Under the pieces are notes generated by a model. It ran no database searches. It saw nothing but the letters and a program-made list of their open reading frames with translations, and was not told the origin of the DNA. Positions 26,890-36,868 of a DNA stretch of 64,000 bases are shown here, in pieces. Origin of the DNA: Proteiniphilum sp. X52 (lineage in GTDB: Bacteria; Bacteroidota; Bacteroidia; Bacteroidales; Dysgonomonadaceae); contig NZ_RDSD01000004.1 of assembly GCF_003712195.1 (NCBI RefSeq), positions 1-64,000 on the forward strand, in the 5' to 3' direction. The stretch's first letter is position 1; each line of letters starts with the position of its first letter. A program made the position numbers and the translations under genes.

Positions 26890-28650
26890 ATGCTAACAAA
26901 AGGAACAGTTAAAGGGATTATATCCAATCTCGTTATTGTGGAAGTGGACGGCGCGGTGGCCCAGAATGAGATCGCCTATATCGATCTCAATGGCACCCGT
27001 CTCATGTCGGAAGTTATCAAGGTGGTGGGAAACAATGTTTACGTGCAGGTATTCGAAAGTACCCGCGGATTGACCGTCGGCACGGAGGTGGAGTTCCAGG
27101 GACATATGCTCGAGGTGGTGCTGGGACCGGGACTGCTGCAACGCAACCTCGACGGGTTAGAGAACGATCTCGACAAGATGGATGGCATCTTTCTTAAACG
27201 GGGTGACTACACTTTCCCCCTCGACGAAGAGAAATTATGGCATTTTAAACCGATAGCCCAGCCCGGCGATAAAGTCACCGCCGGATCATGGCTGGGAGAA
27301 GTGGATGAGAATTTCCAGCCCCACAAGATCATGGTGCCCTTCATCATGAAGGGGGAATATACTGTGAAAAGCATTACCCAAGAGGGTGATTACAATATTT
27401 ACAAAACCATCGCCGTAGTGGAAGACCATAACGGTCAGGAAACCGAACTAAACATGATCCAGCGTTGGCCGGTAAAGATGCCGCTTACGGCTTACAAAGA
27501 GAAACCCCGTCCTTTCAAATTATTGGAAACGGGAGTACGCTCTATCGATACCCTGAATCCCATCGTGGAAGGAGGAACAGGATTTATCCCGGGAGCATTC
27601 GGCACGGGTAAGACGGTATTACAGCATGCCATCTCCAAACAGGCCGAAGCAGATATTGTGATTATTGCCGCCTGCGGTGAACGCGCCAACGAAGTTGTGG
27701 AAATCTTCACCGAATTTCCGGAACTCATCGATCCCCATACCGGCCGCAAACTCATGGAGCGTACCATCATCGTTGCCAATACTTCCAACATGCCGGTAGC
27801 CGCCCGCGAGGCATCGGTATATACTGCCATGACGATCGGAGAATATTACCGCTCCATGGGACTGAAAGTGCTGCTGATGGCCGATTCCACCTCACGCTGG
27901 GCACAGGCACTGCGTGAGATGAGTAATCGTCTCGAAGAACTCCCTGGTCCCGATGCGTTCCCGATGGACCTGTCGGCCATCATTTCCAATTTCTACGGCC
28001 GCGCGGGACATGTGACCCTGAACAATGGAAAAGAGGGCTCTATCACCTTTATCGGGACAGTATCACCCGCGGGGGGAAATCTCAAGGAGCCCGTAACCGA
28101 AAACACCAAGAAGGTGGCTCGTTGCTTCTACGCGCTGGAACAGGATCGTGCCGATAAAAAACGCTATCCGGCCATCAATCCGATCGACTCCTATTCTAAA
28201 TATATCGAATACCCCGAGTTTGAAGAGTATATCTCGGAACATATATCGGACGACTGGACAGAAAAGGTGAATGAAGCCAAAACCCGGCTATTACGCGGGA
28301 AGGAGATCGCGGAGCAGATCAATATCCTGGGCGACGACGGGGTACCGACCGAATATCATATTACTTTCTGGAAATCTGAGTTGATCGATTTTATCGTATT
28401 ACAACAGGACGCTTTCGACGATATCGACGCGGTAACTCCCATCGAGCGGCAGAAATATATCCTGGATATGGTGACGGATATTTGCCGCACCGATTTCGAG
28501 TTCGATAACTTTAACAAAGTTGCCGACTTTTTCAAGGAGTTAATCAATATAGGAAGGCAGATGAACTACTCGGAATTCCAGTCAGAAAGGTTTCATAAAT
28601 ACAGGACACAATTAGACGAATTGATATCCCGGAAAAAAGTATCTGCCTAA
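26890..28650 (+). CDS. atpA: V-type ATP synthase catalytic subunit A
   Basis: Subunit A hydrolyses or makes ATP in the A3B3 head. The 586-residue length is typical for the family. The Walker A loop is GAFGTGKT at 235-242, and the LLMADSTSRWAQALREMS segment is fully conserved. The non-homologous insertion characteristic of A subunits is visible at about 120-190 (FKPIAQPGDKVTAGSWLGEV). No active residue appears missing. It starts 30 bp after the DUF2764 gene and belongs to the same transcript. Confidence 0.98.
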   Translation: MLTKGTVKGIISNLVIVEVDGAVAQNEIAYIDLNGTRLMSEVIKVVGNNVYVQVFESTRGLTVGTEVEFQGHMLEVVLGPGLLQRNLDGLENDLDKMDGIFLKRGDYTFPLDEEKLWHFKPIAQPGDKVTAGSWLGEVDENFQPHKIMVPFIMKGEYTVKSITQEGDYNIYKTIAVVEDHNGQETELNMIQRWPVKMPLTAYKEKPRPFKLLETGVRSIDTLNPIVEGGTGFIPGAFGTGKTVLQHAISKQAEADIVIIAACGERANEVVEIFTEFPELIDPHTGRKLMERTIIVANTSNMPVAAREASVYTAMTIGEYYRSMGLKVLLMADSTSRWAQALREMSNRLEELPGPDAFPMDLSAIISNFYGRAGHVTLNNGKEGSITFIGTVSPAGGNLKEPVTENTKKVARCFYALEQDRADKKRYPAINPIDSYSKYIEYPEFEEYISEHISDDWTEKVNEAKTRLLRGKEIAEQINILGDDGVPTEYHITFWKSELIDFIVLQQDAFDDIDAVTPIERQKYILDMVTDICRTDFEFDNFNKVADFFKELINIGRQMNYSEFQSERFHKYRTQLDELISRKKVSA

Positions 28651-28748
28651 TGTGATCATGTGCCGATGTGATACTCCCGACAAGTCGGGACATGTAGTGA
28701 TGACTCAATCATCACATCAGTAAATCAACAAATCAACAAATCAATTTT
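28651..28748. repeat. Repeat-rich A-B intergenic gap with a small palindrome
   Basis: The gap between subunits A and B has word repeats (ATGTGAT near 28651-28671, and AAATCAACAAATCAACAAATCAA near 28723-28745) and a perfect palindrome: TCCCGAC at 28675-28681 pairs with GTCGGGA at 28684-28690. There is no T-run, so it is not a terminator. It might act on differential stability of A and B messages. Confidence 0.6.
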
Positions 28749-30065
28749 ATGGCAAAAGCATTTCAGAAAATATATACAAAAATTACCCAGATCACCAAAG
28801 CCACCTGTTCGGTAAAGGCCACCAATGTAGGGTACGATGAACTGGCACAGGTGGAAGGTCGTCTGGCACAGGTGGTAAGGATCATCGGCGATGAGGTGAC
28901 TCTCCAGATTTTCGAAGGCACTGAGGGTATTCCCACCAACGCCGAAGTAATCTTCATGGGGAAATCTCCTTCATTGAAGGTGAGTGACCAACTGGCGGGT
29001 CGCTTTTTCAACGCCTATGGCGATCCCATTGACGGCGGCCCTGTACCCGAAGGGGAGGAACGCCCCATCGGCGGACCATCCGTCAATCCGGTACGCCGCA
29101 AACAACCCTCGGAACTGATTGCCACCGGTATCTCGGGTATCGACCTGAATAATACCCTGGTGTCGGGACAAAAGATCCCTTTCTTTGCCGACCCGGACCA
29201 GCCGTTCAACCAGGTGATGGCTACGGTGGCGCTTCGGGCGCAGACCGACAAGATCATCCTGGGAGGTATGGGGATGACCCACGACGACTACCTCTACTTT
29301 AAGAATGTATTCAGCAACGCGGGGGCGCTGGACAGGATCATCAGCTTTATGAACACCACCGAAGACCCGGCAGTGGAACGTCTGCTGATACCCGATATGG
29401 CGCTGACGGCCGCCGAATATTTCGCGGTGGATAAAAACGAAAAGGTGCTGGTATTGCTCACCGACATGACCTCTTATGCCGACGCGCTCTCCATCGTATC
29501 TAACCGTATGGATCAGATCCCGTCGAAAGACTCGATGCCCGGTTCTCTTTATTCCGACCTGGCCAAGATCTACGAGAAAGCGGCTCAATTCCCCTCGGGT
29601 GGCTCCATCACCATTGTGGCGGTGACGACCCTTTCAGGAGGCGACATCACCCATGCCGTACCTGATAATACGGGATATATTACGGAAGGTCAGCTCTTCC
29701 TGCGCCGCGACAGCGATGTGGGGAAAGTGGTGGTGGATCCGTTCCGCTCGCTCTCCCGCCTCAAACAACTGGTGCAGGGCAAGAAGACCCGCGAAGACCA
29801 TCCACAGGTGATGAACGCTGCCGTACGCCTCTATGCCGATGCCGCCAATGCGAAAACAAAAATGGAAAACGGGTTCGACCTGACCGACTATGATACCCGG
29901 GCGCTCTCGTTTGCCCTGGATTATTCGGAAAAGATACTCGCTATCGATGTGAACCTCGATACCACCGAGATGCTGGACAACACATGGAAGCTGCTGTCAA
30001 GGCATTTCAAACCGGCCGAGGTGAATATGAAACAGGAATTGATAGATACCTACTGGCAACAATAA
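28749..30065 (+). CDS. atpB: V-type ATP synthase subunit B
   Basis: Subunit B is the regulatory, non-hydrolysing partner of A in the A3B3 head. The 438 residues include the conserved GRFFNAYGDPIDGGP block near 85, the LTDMTSYADALSIVSNRMDQIPS block near 240 and YSDLAKIYEKAAQ. As expected for B, the Walker A lysine loop is absent. Its stop codon overlaps the start of subunit D by one base, which implies translational coupling. Confidence 0.98.
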   Translation: MAKAFQKIYTKITQITKATCSVKATNVGYDELAQVEGRLAQVVRIIGDEVTLQIFEGTEGIPTNAEVIFMGKSPSLKVSDQLAGRFFNAYGDPIDGGPVPEGEERPIGGPSVNPVRRKQPSELIATGISGIDLNNTLVSGQKIPFFADPDQPFNQVMATVALRAQTDKIILGGMGMTHDDYLYFKNVFSNAGALDRIISFMNTTEDPAVERLLIPDMALTAAEYFAVDKNEKVLVLLTDMTSYADALSIVSNRMDQIPSKDSMPGSLYSDLAKIYEKAAQFPSGGSITIVAVTTLSGGDITHAVPDNTGYITEGQLFLRRDSDVGKVVVDPFRSLSRLKQLVQGKKTREDHPQVMNAAVRLYADAANAKTKMENGFDLTDYDTRALSFALDYSEKILAIDVNLDTTEMLDNTWKLLSRHFKPAEVNMKQELIDTYWQQ

Positions 30066-30679
30066 TGGCTATCCGATTTCAATATAACAAAACCTCACGC
30101 CAGCAGTTGGAAAAACAACTGGCGGTACGTGAACGGGCACTTCCCACGCTGCAGAACAAAGAATCCGCATTGCGGATGGAAGTGAAAAAGACCAAAGCGG
30201 AGATAGAAGAGCTCGACAAGGAACTCGAAGCAAAGATCAAGTCATACGACAAGATGGTCAGTATGTGGACGGAATTCGACCCTACCCTTCTCCGTGTAAA
30301 GGATGTGCACCTTTCAAAGAGAAAGATTGCAGGGGTGCTCCTGCCCATGCTTGACAAGGTGGATTTCGAGATCCGGCCGTTCAGCCTTTTCAACCGCCCA
30401 AAATGGTTTCTCGATGGGGTAAAAACCCTCGAAGGACTGGCTGAGCTAGGGATTCGCCGCGATTTCCAGGAGATAAGGCTCTCCCGGCTCGAATACGCGA
30501 GGAAGAAAACCACCCAAAAGGTCAACCTCTTCGAGAAAGTACAGATACCGGGCTATCAGGAAGCCATCCTGAAAATAAAGCGCTATCTGGAAGATGAGGA
30601 GAATCTCTCCAAATCGTCGCAGAAAATCATGCGGGCCCATCAGGAACAACGTAGACAACAGGAGGGAAGCGTATGGTAG
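30065..30679 (+). CDS. atpD: V-type ATP synthase subunit D (central rotor stalk)
   Basis: Subunit D is the central coiled-coil axle that transmits rotation between the head and the c-ring. The ATG at 30065 overlaps the B stop codon as TAATG and starts the typical MAIRFQYNKTSRQQLEKQL; upstream in-frame codons are the B gene in another frame. The 204-residue product is almost all helix, with two long heptad-like segments (about 12-75 and 150-200). The last codons overlap subunit I by 7 bp. Confidence 0.95.
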   Translation: MAIRFQYNKTSRQQLEKQLAVRERALPTLQNKESALRMEVKKTKAEIEELDKELEAKIKSYDKMVSMWTEFDPTLLRVKDVHLSKRKIAGVLLPMLDKVDFEIRPFSLFNRPKWFLDGVKTLEGLAELGIRRDFQEIRLSRLEYARKKTTQKVNLFEKVQIPGYQEAILKIKRYLEDEENLSKSSQKIMRAHQEQRRQQEGSVW

Positions 30680-32499
30680 CTACAATGAAGAAATTTGTTT
30701 TCATCTCTTTCCATAAGGACTATGACCGGTTCCTTCATGCGCTGCGCGACCTGGGCATGATACACGTGGCAGAGCAGGATAACAGGAGGGTAGATGATGA
30801 GAAATTACAGGACTATCTCTCGGCATCAAAACGGCTGAATGAGTCGATCAAAAAGCTCAAGCAACTGCGGGACAAGACCACAGTCGTTCCCCTTCACGCA
30901 GCCGATGTGGAAAGGGGAATGGATATCCCGGCGGAGATAGAGAAGATCGAAAACAAAAAGTCGGCCCTCAACCAGCAGTTACAGGTGAGCGTCAAGGAAC
31001 ACGAAACCTTGCGCCCCTGGGGAAATTTTGATCCGGAGAATATCCACCGGCTGAAAGAAGCAGGACACCATGTGCGGTTCTTCATCGTTCCTGACAAGGA
31101 CTATCATCCTGAGTGGGAAACCCTATATAACGCCATTGTTATCCGGAAGGAAGCATCCAAAACCTACTTTGTTACGGTAACGAAAGGAGCCCAAGCAGTC
31201 GACGAACTGCAATTAGAGGAGATGAAACTCCCCGAGGTATCGTTAGACGCGCTTGACAAACTTATCGACTCACTACGGGAAAAGATCCATGAGAAAGAAG
31301 ACGCGCTAAAAGCGCTCTCGGCCGAGATCCCGTCAGCAGAGGCGGCATTGAGATCATTGGAATCGGATATCTTCTTCACAAGGGTAGCCCGCAGCGCCAC
31401 ACCCGCGGCCGAAGACAAGCTCATGCTCCTGCAAGGCTGGGCGCCGGAAGAGAATGTGACAGAGATCACCCGTTACCTGGAATCGCAGGATGTCTATTTC
31501 CGGGTATCCGACCCCACACCTGAAGACGACGTGCCGATCAAATTCAAGAATAACCGTTTTATGCGGCTCTTTGAACCGATCGCCGAACTCTATATGCTGC
31601 CCAAATATAACGAGATAGACCTCACCCCTTTCTTCGCTCCTTTCTATATGATCTTCTTCGGATTATCACTCGGGGATATTGGTTACGGGGCCTTTTTGTT
31701 GATAGGGGCCACAGCGGCAAGAATTTTCGGAAAAGAAAAGATAGCCGGCTCGATGCGGGGCATCCTCGCATTGGTACAGATACTGGGGATCTCGACGATG
31801 GTGTGCGGCCTGCTTACCGGCGGATTTTTCGGCTTCAGCATCTACGAGGCCAATATCCCCTTCTTCCGGAATATGAAGGATCAGGTCTATTTTGACAATG
31901 AACAAATGTTCATGCTTTCCCTTATATTGGGGGTCGTGCAGATCATGTTCGCCATGTCCCTGAAGATCGTCAACCGCCTCAAGCAGTTCGGATGGATGCA
32001 GACACTCTCAACTATCGGTTGGTTCGTGTTGCTCCTGAGCGTGATCGTGGCCTATCTGTTCCCTGGTTTTATGCCGATGGGAGGCACCGCACACCTTATC
32101 GTGATGGGGCTCTCGGCCCTATTGATCTTCTTCCTGAACTCTCCCGGAAAGAATCTGTTCATGAATGTGGGACTCGGCTTATGGGATACTTATAATATGG
32201 CCACGGGACTACTGGGTGATGTATTGTCGTATGTGCGGCTCTTTGCGTTGGGTCTCTCCGGAGGTATCCTGGCCAGCGTGTTCAACAGCCTGGCGTTGGG
32301 TCTGCGTCCCGACAACATGGTCGGGGGGGCGGTTGTCTTCCTGCTTATCTTCCTCTTCGGACATGCCATCAATATGTTCATGAACGTGCTTGGCGCTTTT
32401 GTCCACCCACTGCGTCTTACCTTTGTGGAATTCTATAAGAATGCGGAATTTGAAGGAGGAGGAAAAAAATATAATCCTTTCAGGAAGAATGAAAAATGA
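30673..32499 (+). CDS. atpI: V-type ATP synthase subunit I (membrane stator, a-subunit equivalent)
   Basis: Subunit I forms the ion half-channels next to the c-ring. The N-terminal half (about 1-300) is cytoplasmic, with a coiled coil near 85-105 and 200-240. The C-terminal half has seven or more hydrophobic helices, starting at FFAPFYMIFFGLSLGDIGYG near 325. The essential arginine region is visible as LLGDVLSYVRLFALGLSGG near 515-530. The start at 30673 overlaps the end of subunit D. The last codons (RKNEK) are encoded in the GAAGAATGAAAAATG repeat, so the repeat has supplied the C-terminus. Confidence 0.95.
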   Translation: MVATMKKFVFISFHKDYDRFLHALRDLGMIHVAEQDNRRVDDEKLQDYLSASKRLNESIKKLKQLRDKTTVVPLHAADVERGMDIPAEIEKIENKKSALNQQLQVSVKEHETLRPWGNFDPENIHRLKEAGHHVRFFIVPDKDYHPEWETLYNAIVIRKEASKTYFVTVTKGAQAVDELQLEEMKLPEVSLDALDKLIDSLREKIHEKEDALKALSAEIPSAEAALRSLESDIFFTRVARSATPAAEDKLMLLQGWAPEENVTEITRYLESQDVYFRVSDPTPEDDVPIKFKNNRFMRLFEPIAELYMLPKYNEIDLTPFFAPFYMIFFGLSLGDIGYGAFLLIGATAARIFGKEKIAGSMRGILALVQILGISTMVCGLLTGGFFGFSIYEANIPFFRNMKDQVYFDNEQMFMLSLILGVVQIMFAMSLKIVNRLKQFGWMQTLSTIGWFVLLLSVIVAYLFPGFMPMGGTAHLIVMGLSALLIFFLNSPGKNLFMNVGLGLWDTYNMATGLLGDVLSYVRLFALGLSGGILASVFNSLALGLRPDNMVGGAVVFLLIFLFGHAINMFMNVLGAFVHPLRLTFVEFYKNAEFEGGGKKYNPFRKNEK

Positions 32500-32560
32500 A
32501 AAATGAAGAATGAAAAATGAAGAATGAAGAATGAAGAATGAAGAGGGAAGAGGGAAGAAA
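32483..32560. repeat. GAAGAATGAAAAATG word repeats between V-ATPase I and K
   Basis: AGAATGAA and AAAATGAA words repeat about eight times and end in GAGGGAAGAGGGAAG. The stop codon of subunit I lies inside the block. The same words make up a longer block at 54097-54250. Confidence 0.8.
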
Positions 32561-32595
32561 TAAACGGAAAAATTCAAATCAATAACAAACAATAA

Positions 32596-33063
<468 letters not shown>

Positions 33064-33101
33064 TAAACTGGGGAGAACGAATAAGAAAAGTAATTTCCAC
33101 G

Positions 33102-33131
33102 AAGCTGTCGCGTACCGCGGCAGCTTTTTTT
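33102..33131 (+). terminator. Rho-independent terminator of the V-ATPase operon
   Basis: AAGCTGTCGCG at 33102-33112 pairs with CGCGGCAGCTT at 33116-33126 (one G-T pair) and is followed by a run of T. It ends the transcript about 40 bp after subunit K. Confidence 0.9.
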
Positions 33132-33170
33132 GATTGTGAAAGGGGCGATACCGTAAAAGAGTAAAGCAAT

Positions 33171-34103
33171 CTATAAATGATAATCGATCTCCTGCCGGTC
33201 GAGACCGATATCTTTCATCGAAGCAGGATCCTCCACCGGTTCAAGGTGTGTATGCACTGTCACCGGCTCATCGAACATATCCACAATGGTCTCCTCAATC
33301 TCGTCCGCATAGTCATGTGCCTCTTTCACTGTCCACTTACCCGGAACCAGTACATGCATGGTGATAAATTTACGGCGTCCGGCCACACGGGTCAACAGCG
33401 AATGATATTCAATCTTTTGGTCATTCAGTGAATCAAGATAGTTAGTAATCTTCTCTAAATCTTCGGCGGGAATGGAAGCATCCATCAAACCGCTGGCGGA
33501 ACGGCTGATCAGTCGGTATCCCGTATAGATAATATGGAGTGCCACTAAGATGGCAATGATGGGGTCGACGATTAACCAACCGGTGAACTTCACCATCACG
33601 ATCGCCACAATCACACCTGCCGAAGTCCACACATCCGCCATCAGATGTTTTCCGTCTGCCTCCAGCAGGAGAGATCTCTTTTTTTTGCCGTTGCGCACCA
33701 ACGTCATACCCACAGCCAGATTAACAAGCGACGCCGCCAACGAAAAAAGCAGACCTGTGTTGATATTCTCAATGGGATGGGGATCGATCAGTCGCGGAAC
33801 GGCAGACCAGATAATAGTGAACGCTGCTATCAGGATAAGGGCACCCTCCGCCGCACTGGAGAAGTATTCCGCTTTACTATGCCCGAATTCATGTTCTTTA
33901 TCGGCCGGTTTCAGCGATATGTTGAACATGATCAGGGCAAAGATCGCCGCGAACAGATTCACAAACGACTCTAACACATCCGAAAGGAAGCCCATAGAAC
34001 CGGTAATAAAGTAAGCGTAAAATTTCAGTAAAATGGTCACCATTGCGGCGGCAATAGATAGATATATAAATTTACGGAGTAGATTTTTTTTCATTGCAAC
34101 CAT
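33171..34103 (-). CDS. Cation diffusion facilitator (CDF) transporter
   Basis: CDF proteins export Zn2+, Fe2+, Mn2+ or related cations in exchange for protons. Six hydrophobic helices are seen, with metal-site residues in the second (LSDVLESF) and fifth (HLMAD, an HxxxD) helices. The C-terminal cytoplasmic ferredoxin-like domain ends with THLEPVED. The ATG at 34103 gives 310 residues; a second ATG at 34094 is also possible. The TTG at 34118 lies inside the -7 box and is rejected. The metal cannot be named with confidence. The gene converges on the V-ATPase terminator. Confidence 0.92.
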   Translation of the reverse strand: MVAMKKNLLRKFIYLSIAAAMVTILLKFYAYFITGSMGFLSDVLESFVNLFAAIFALIMFNISLKPADKEHEFGHSKAEYFSSAAEGALILIAAFTIIWSAVPRLIDPHPIENINTGLLFSLAASLVNLAVGMTLVRNGKKKRSLLLEADGKHLMADVWTSAGVIVAIVMVKFTGWLIVDPIIAILVALHIIYTGYRLISRSASGLMDASIPAEDLEKITNYLDSLNDQKIEYHSLLTRVAGRRKFITMHVLVPGKWTVKEAHDYADEIEETIVDMFDEPVTVHTHLEPVEDPASMKDIGLDRQEIDYHL

Positions 34104-34115
34104 GCTTAGAGACAG

Positions 34116-34123
34116 CAAAAATA
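34116..34123 (-). promoter_or_regulatory. -7 box of the CDF transporter gene
   Basis: The complement of 34116-34123 is TATTTTTG. It sits 12 nt before the ATG at 34103, which predicts a very short leader. No -33 box was found at 19-21 bp. Confidence 0.45.
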
Positions 34124-34406
34124 ATCAATTAAAATGAACTATTCCGATAAATGAGAGCAGAAACAAAGCTCACTTTGATCAGATGGTCTGACCTCCTTTT
34201 CAAACTCATTGACATTCTGAAATCATGCAATCCGCAAGCAATAAGCATGACTAAATCGTCAAAACCGCAGTTGCGGCATCGAAAGTGTTCTTTTACAATA
34301 CGACATTTTTTGGCTCCGCCAATGGCAACGGAATGATTGAGCCAAGCCCCGATTGAGCTATGCCGAGCGTGGACAAAAGGCGCGACGTAGTTTTCATTTC
34401 ACTTAC

Positions 34407-34437
34407 TTGGAAATACATCGATTTTCATGTACTTTTG
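34407..34437 (+). promoter_or_regulatory. Putative promoter of ffh
   Basis: TACTTTTG at 34430-34437 fits TAnnTTTG, and TTGG at 34407-34410 is an approximate -33 box at 19 bp. The leader to ffh would be about 130 nt and can fold: GTACGG at 34476-34481 can pair with CCGTGC at 34501-34506. The preceding 34124-34406 holds no gene that I can support. Confidence 0.5.
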
Positions 34438-34459
34438 TATCCTCCAAGCAGGACTGCGT

Positions 34460-34558
34460 ATGCGCCAAAGGATGAGTACGGATAATGAACTGATTCCATA
34501 CCGTGCCTATATGGCGGAACCAGGCGTTCGCATGCTGTTTGCCAGAAATGCGGAATAA
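34460..34558 (+). CDS. Possible 32-codon leader ORF upstream of ffh
   Basis: A short frame from ATG 34460 (or ATG 34472) ends at TAA 34556-34558, 18 bp before ffh. Its sequence, with STDNELIPYRAYMAEPG in the middle, is rich in polar residues and does not look random, but I know no family. It lies wholly inside the predicted ffh leader. It could be a leader peptide, or the tail of a decayed gene, since the frame stays open for some codons upstream of the ATG. Confidence 0.3.
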   Translation: MRQRMSTDNELIPYRAYMAEPGVRMLFARNAE

Positions 34559-34576
34559 AAAACAAAGTGAAGAATT

Positions 34577-35902
34577 ATGTTTGAAAATTTAAGTGAAAGA
34601 CTGGAGAAGTCATTCAAGATACTGAAAGGCCAGGGCAAGATCACCGAGATCAACGTGGCCGAGACATTAAAGGATGTGCGCCGCGCATTGTTGGATGCCG
34701 ACGTCAATTATAAAACCGCGAAGGAATTCACCGAAACGGTAAAGGAGAAAGCGCTGGGACAGGATGTGCTCAACGCGGTGAAGCCCGAGCAGATGATGGT
34801 GAAGATCGTCCACGACGAACTTGCCGCGCTGATGGGTGGAGGCGCCGCCGAATTCAATATCAAGGGAAATCCCGCCGTTATCCTCATGTCCGGTCTGCAG
34901 GGATCGGGTAAAACCACCTTCTCCGGCAAACTGGCCAACATGCTTAAAACCAAACGGGGAAAAAATCCCTTGTTGGTCGCCGGCGACGTCTACCGGCCCG
35001 CCGCAATTGAACAGTTAAAAGTATTGGGCGAACAGATCGGAGTATCGGTGTATGCCGAAGAAGACAACAAGAATCCTGTCAAGATCGCGCAGAACGCCAT
35101 TCAATATGCCCGCCAGCACGGAAAAGACCTGATCATCATCGACACCGCGGGACGTCTTGCCATCGACGAGGAGATGATGAACGAGATTGAGTCGATCAAG
35201 AAAGCGGTCAATCCGCAGGAAATCCTCTTCGTGGTAGACTCCATGACCGGGCAGGACGCGGTGAATACGGCCAAAGAGTTCAACCAACGGCTCGATTTCG
35301 ATGGGGTGGTGCTGACAAAACTCGATGGGGATACCCGGGGCGGCGCCGCATTATCTATCCGCTCGATAGTGGATAAACCGATCAAATTCGTCGGAACCGG
35401 CGAGAAACTCGATGCTATCGACGTATTCCATCCCGAGCGTATGGCAGACCGTATCCTCGGCATGGGTGATATCGTCTCGCTCGTAGAGAAGGCACAGGAG
35501 CAATACGACGAAGAAGAGGCGCGCCGCCTGCAAAAGAAAATCGCCAAGAACCAGTTTGATTTCAACGATTTCATTGCCCAGATCCAGCAGATCAAGAAGA
35601 TGGGCAACCTGAAAGACCTGGCATCAATGATCCCGGGGGTAGGCAAACAAATCAAGGACCTGGATATCGACGACGACGCCTTCAAGGGTATCGAAGCCAT
35701 CATCCGCTCCATGACTCCCCAGGAACGCACCAATCCGGAGATACTGAACGGAAGCCGCCGCGCCCGTATTGCCAAGGGCAGCGGGACCAACGTACAGGAA
35801 GTGAACAAACTTCTCAAGCAGTTCGACGAGACCCGCAAGATGATGCGCATGATGACCACCGGCGGAGGCCGTCAGGCAATGCGCAATATGAGACGCAGAT
35901 AA
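34577..35902 (+). CDS. ffh: Signal recognition particle GTPase Ffh
   Basis: Ffh binds SRP RNA and signal sequences of nascent membrane proteins and delivers ribosomes to FtsY. The 441-residue protein shows the N domain (1-90), the G domain with P-loop GLQGSGKTT at 106-114, [16 protein letters not shown] and a GTGEKLD element, and the methionine-rich M domain (about 300-441). The C-terminus reads [20 protein letters not shown], rich in Met and Arg as expected for RNA and signal-peptide binding. Its RNA partner is encoded about 5 kb downstream at 39604. Confidence 0.98.
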   Translation: MFENLSERLEKSFKILKGQGKITEINVAETLKDVRRALLDADVNYKTAKEFTETVKEKALGQDVLNAVKPEQMMVKIVHDELAALMGGGAAEFNIKGNPAVILMSGLQGSGKTTFSGKLANMLKTKRGKNPLLVAGDVYRPAAIEQLKVLGEQIGVSVYAEEDNKNPVKIAQNAIQYARQHGKDLIIIDTAGRLAIDEEMMNEIESIKKAVNPQEILFVVDSMTGQDAVNTAKEFNQRLDFDGVVLTKLDGDTRGGAALSIRSIVDKPIKFVGTGEKLDAIDVFHPERMADRILGMGDIVSLVEKAQEQYDEEEARRLQKKIAKNQFDFNDFIAQIQQIKKMGNLKDLASMIPGVGKQIKDLDIDDDAFKGIEAIIRSMTPQERTNPEILNGSRRARIAKGSGTNVQEVNKLLKQFDETRKMMRMMTTGGGRQAMRNMRRR

Positions 35903-35931
35903 ACCAATGAGTCAGCAAATCAACCACGGAC

Positions 35932-36813
35932 ATGCAACTAATTGATGGTAAAGCGGTAGCCGCACAGATAAAAAAAGAGATCGCCCAAGAGGTGGCGGAG
36001 ATAAAAGCCAACGGCGGCAAAACACCTCACTTGGCGGCAGTGTTGGTCGGTCACGACGGAGGAAGTGAGACCTACGTGGCCAACAAAGTAAAAGCTTGTG
36101 AAGAGGTTGGATTCCGCTCCTCACTGACCCGTTACGAAGAGGATGTCACCGAAGAAGAATTACTGGCCTGTGTGGAGCGGCTGAACAATGATGCCGATAT
36201 CGACGGATTTATCGTGCAATTACCTCTCCCGAAACATATCTCTGAAACAAAAGTCACGGAAGCAATCGATTATCGCAAAGACGTGGATGGCTTCCACCCC
36301 GTAAACGTGGGCCGCATGTCGCTCGGCATGCCCTGTTTCCTTTCCGCCACGCCTTCCGGCATCGTGGAGTTGCTCAGAAGGTATGAAATAGAAACCAGGG
36401 GAAAACATTGTGTGGTGCTGGGTCGCAGCAATATTGTCGGTAAGCCGGCATCCATGCTGATGTTGCAGAAAGCTTATCCCGGCGACTGTACCGTCACTGT
36501 CTGCCATAGCCGTACTCCCCATATCAAAGAGATCACATTGCGGGCAGATATCATCATCGCGGCATTGGGTGTGCCCGAATTCCTGAAAGGCGACATGGTA
36601 AAAGAAGGGGTGGTGGTGATCGATGTGGGCACCACCCGTGTTCCCAGTGACAAGACCCAATCAGGCTTCAAGCTCACAGGAGACGTACTATTCGACGAGG
36701 TAGCACCCAAGTGCTCCTATATCACTCCCGTTCCCGGCGGCGTGGGACCAATGACCATCGTCTCTTTGCTAAAGAACACCCTTCTGGCAGGGAAAAAGGA
36801 GATTTACAAATGA
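35932..36813 (+). CDS. folD: Bifunctional methylene-THF dehydrogenase / methenyl-THF cyclohydrolase
   Basis: FolD interconverts methylene-, methenyl- and 10-formyl-tetrahydrofolate. The 293-residue protein has the [14 protein letters not shown] motif containing the catalytic lysine near residue 55, [11 protein letters not shown] near 100, PATPSGI-equivalent [11 protein letters not shown] near 142, and the NADP-binding [12 protein letters not shown] near 162. [10 protein letters not shown] is intact near the C-terminus. It starts 29 bp after ffh, likely on the same transcript, and meets convergent gcvT, which also works on methylene-THF. Confidence 0.97.
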   Translation: MQLIDGKAVAAQIKKEIAQEVAEIKANGGKTPHLAAVLVGHDGGSETYVANKVKACEEVGFRSSLTRYEEDVTEEELLACVERLNNDADIDGFIVQLPLPKHISETKVTEAIDYRKDVDGFHPVNVGRMSLGMPCFLSATPSGIVELLRRYEIETRGKHCVVLGRSNIVGKPASMLMLQKAYPGDCTVTVCHSRTPHIKEITLRADIIIAALGVPEFLKGDMVKEGVVVIDVGTTRVPSDKTQSGFKLTGDVLFDEVAPKCSYITPVPGGVGPMTIVSLLKNTLLAGKKEIYK

Positions 36814-36850
36814 GAGAAGTGATATCCGGCTGAGAGAAGTGATATCCAGC
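36811..36850. repeat. Two-copy 20-bp tandem repeat between folD and gcvT
   Basis: The unit TGAGAGAAGTGATATCCGGC at 36811-36830 is repeated at 36831-36850 with a single G to A change. It overlaps the folD stop codon and lies in the convergent gap. Confidence 0.8.
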
Positions 36851-36868
36851 CCAGGCTCACTGAGAGAG

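Noticed and set aside
34120-34336. SRP RNA near ffh
   Set aside because: No CAGGTC/GAAGCA core is present here; the true SRP RNA lies at 39604.
34360-34485. 41-codon frame starting MPSVDKRRDVVF upstream of ffh
   Set aside because: It spans the predicted ffh promoter and overlaps the other short ORF out of frame; no family.
35101-35859. Minus-strand open frame (252 codons) within ffh
   Set aside because: It is antisense to the Ffh G and M domains; serine-rich shadow without motifs.
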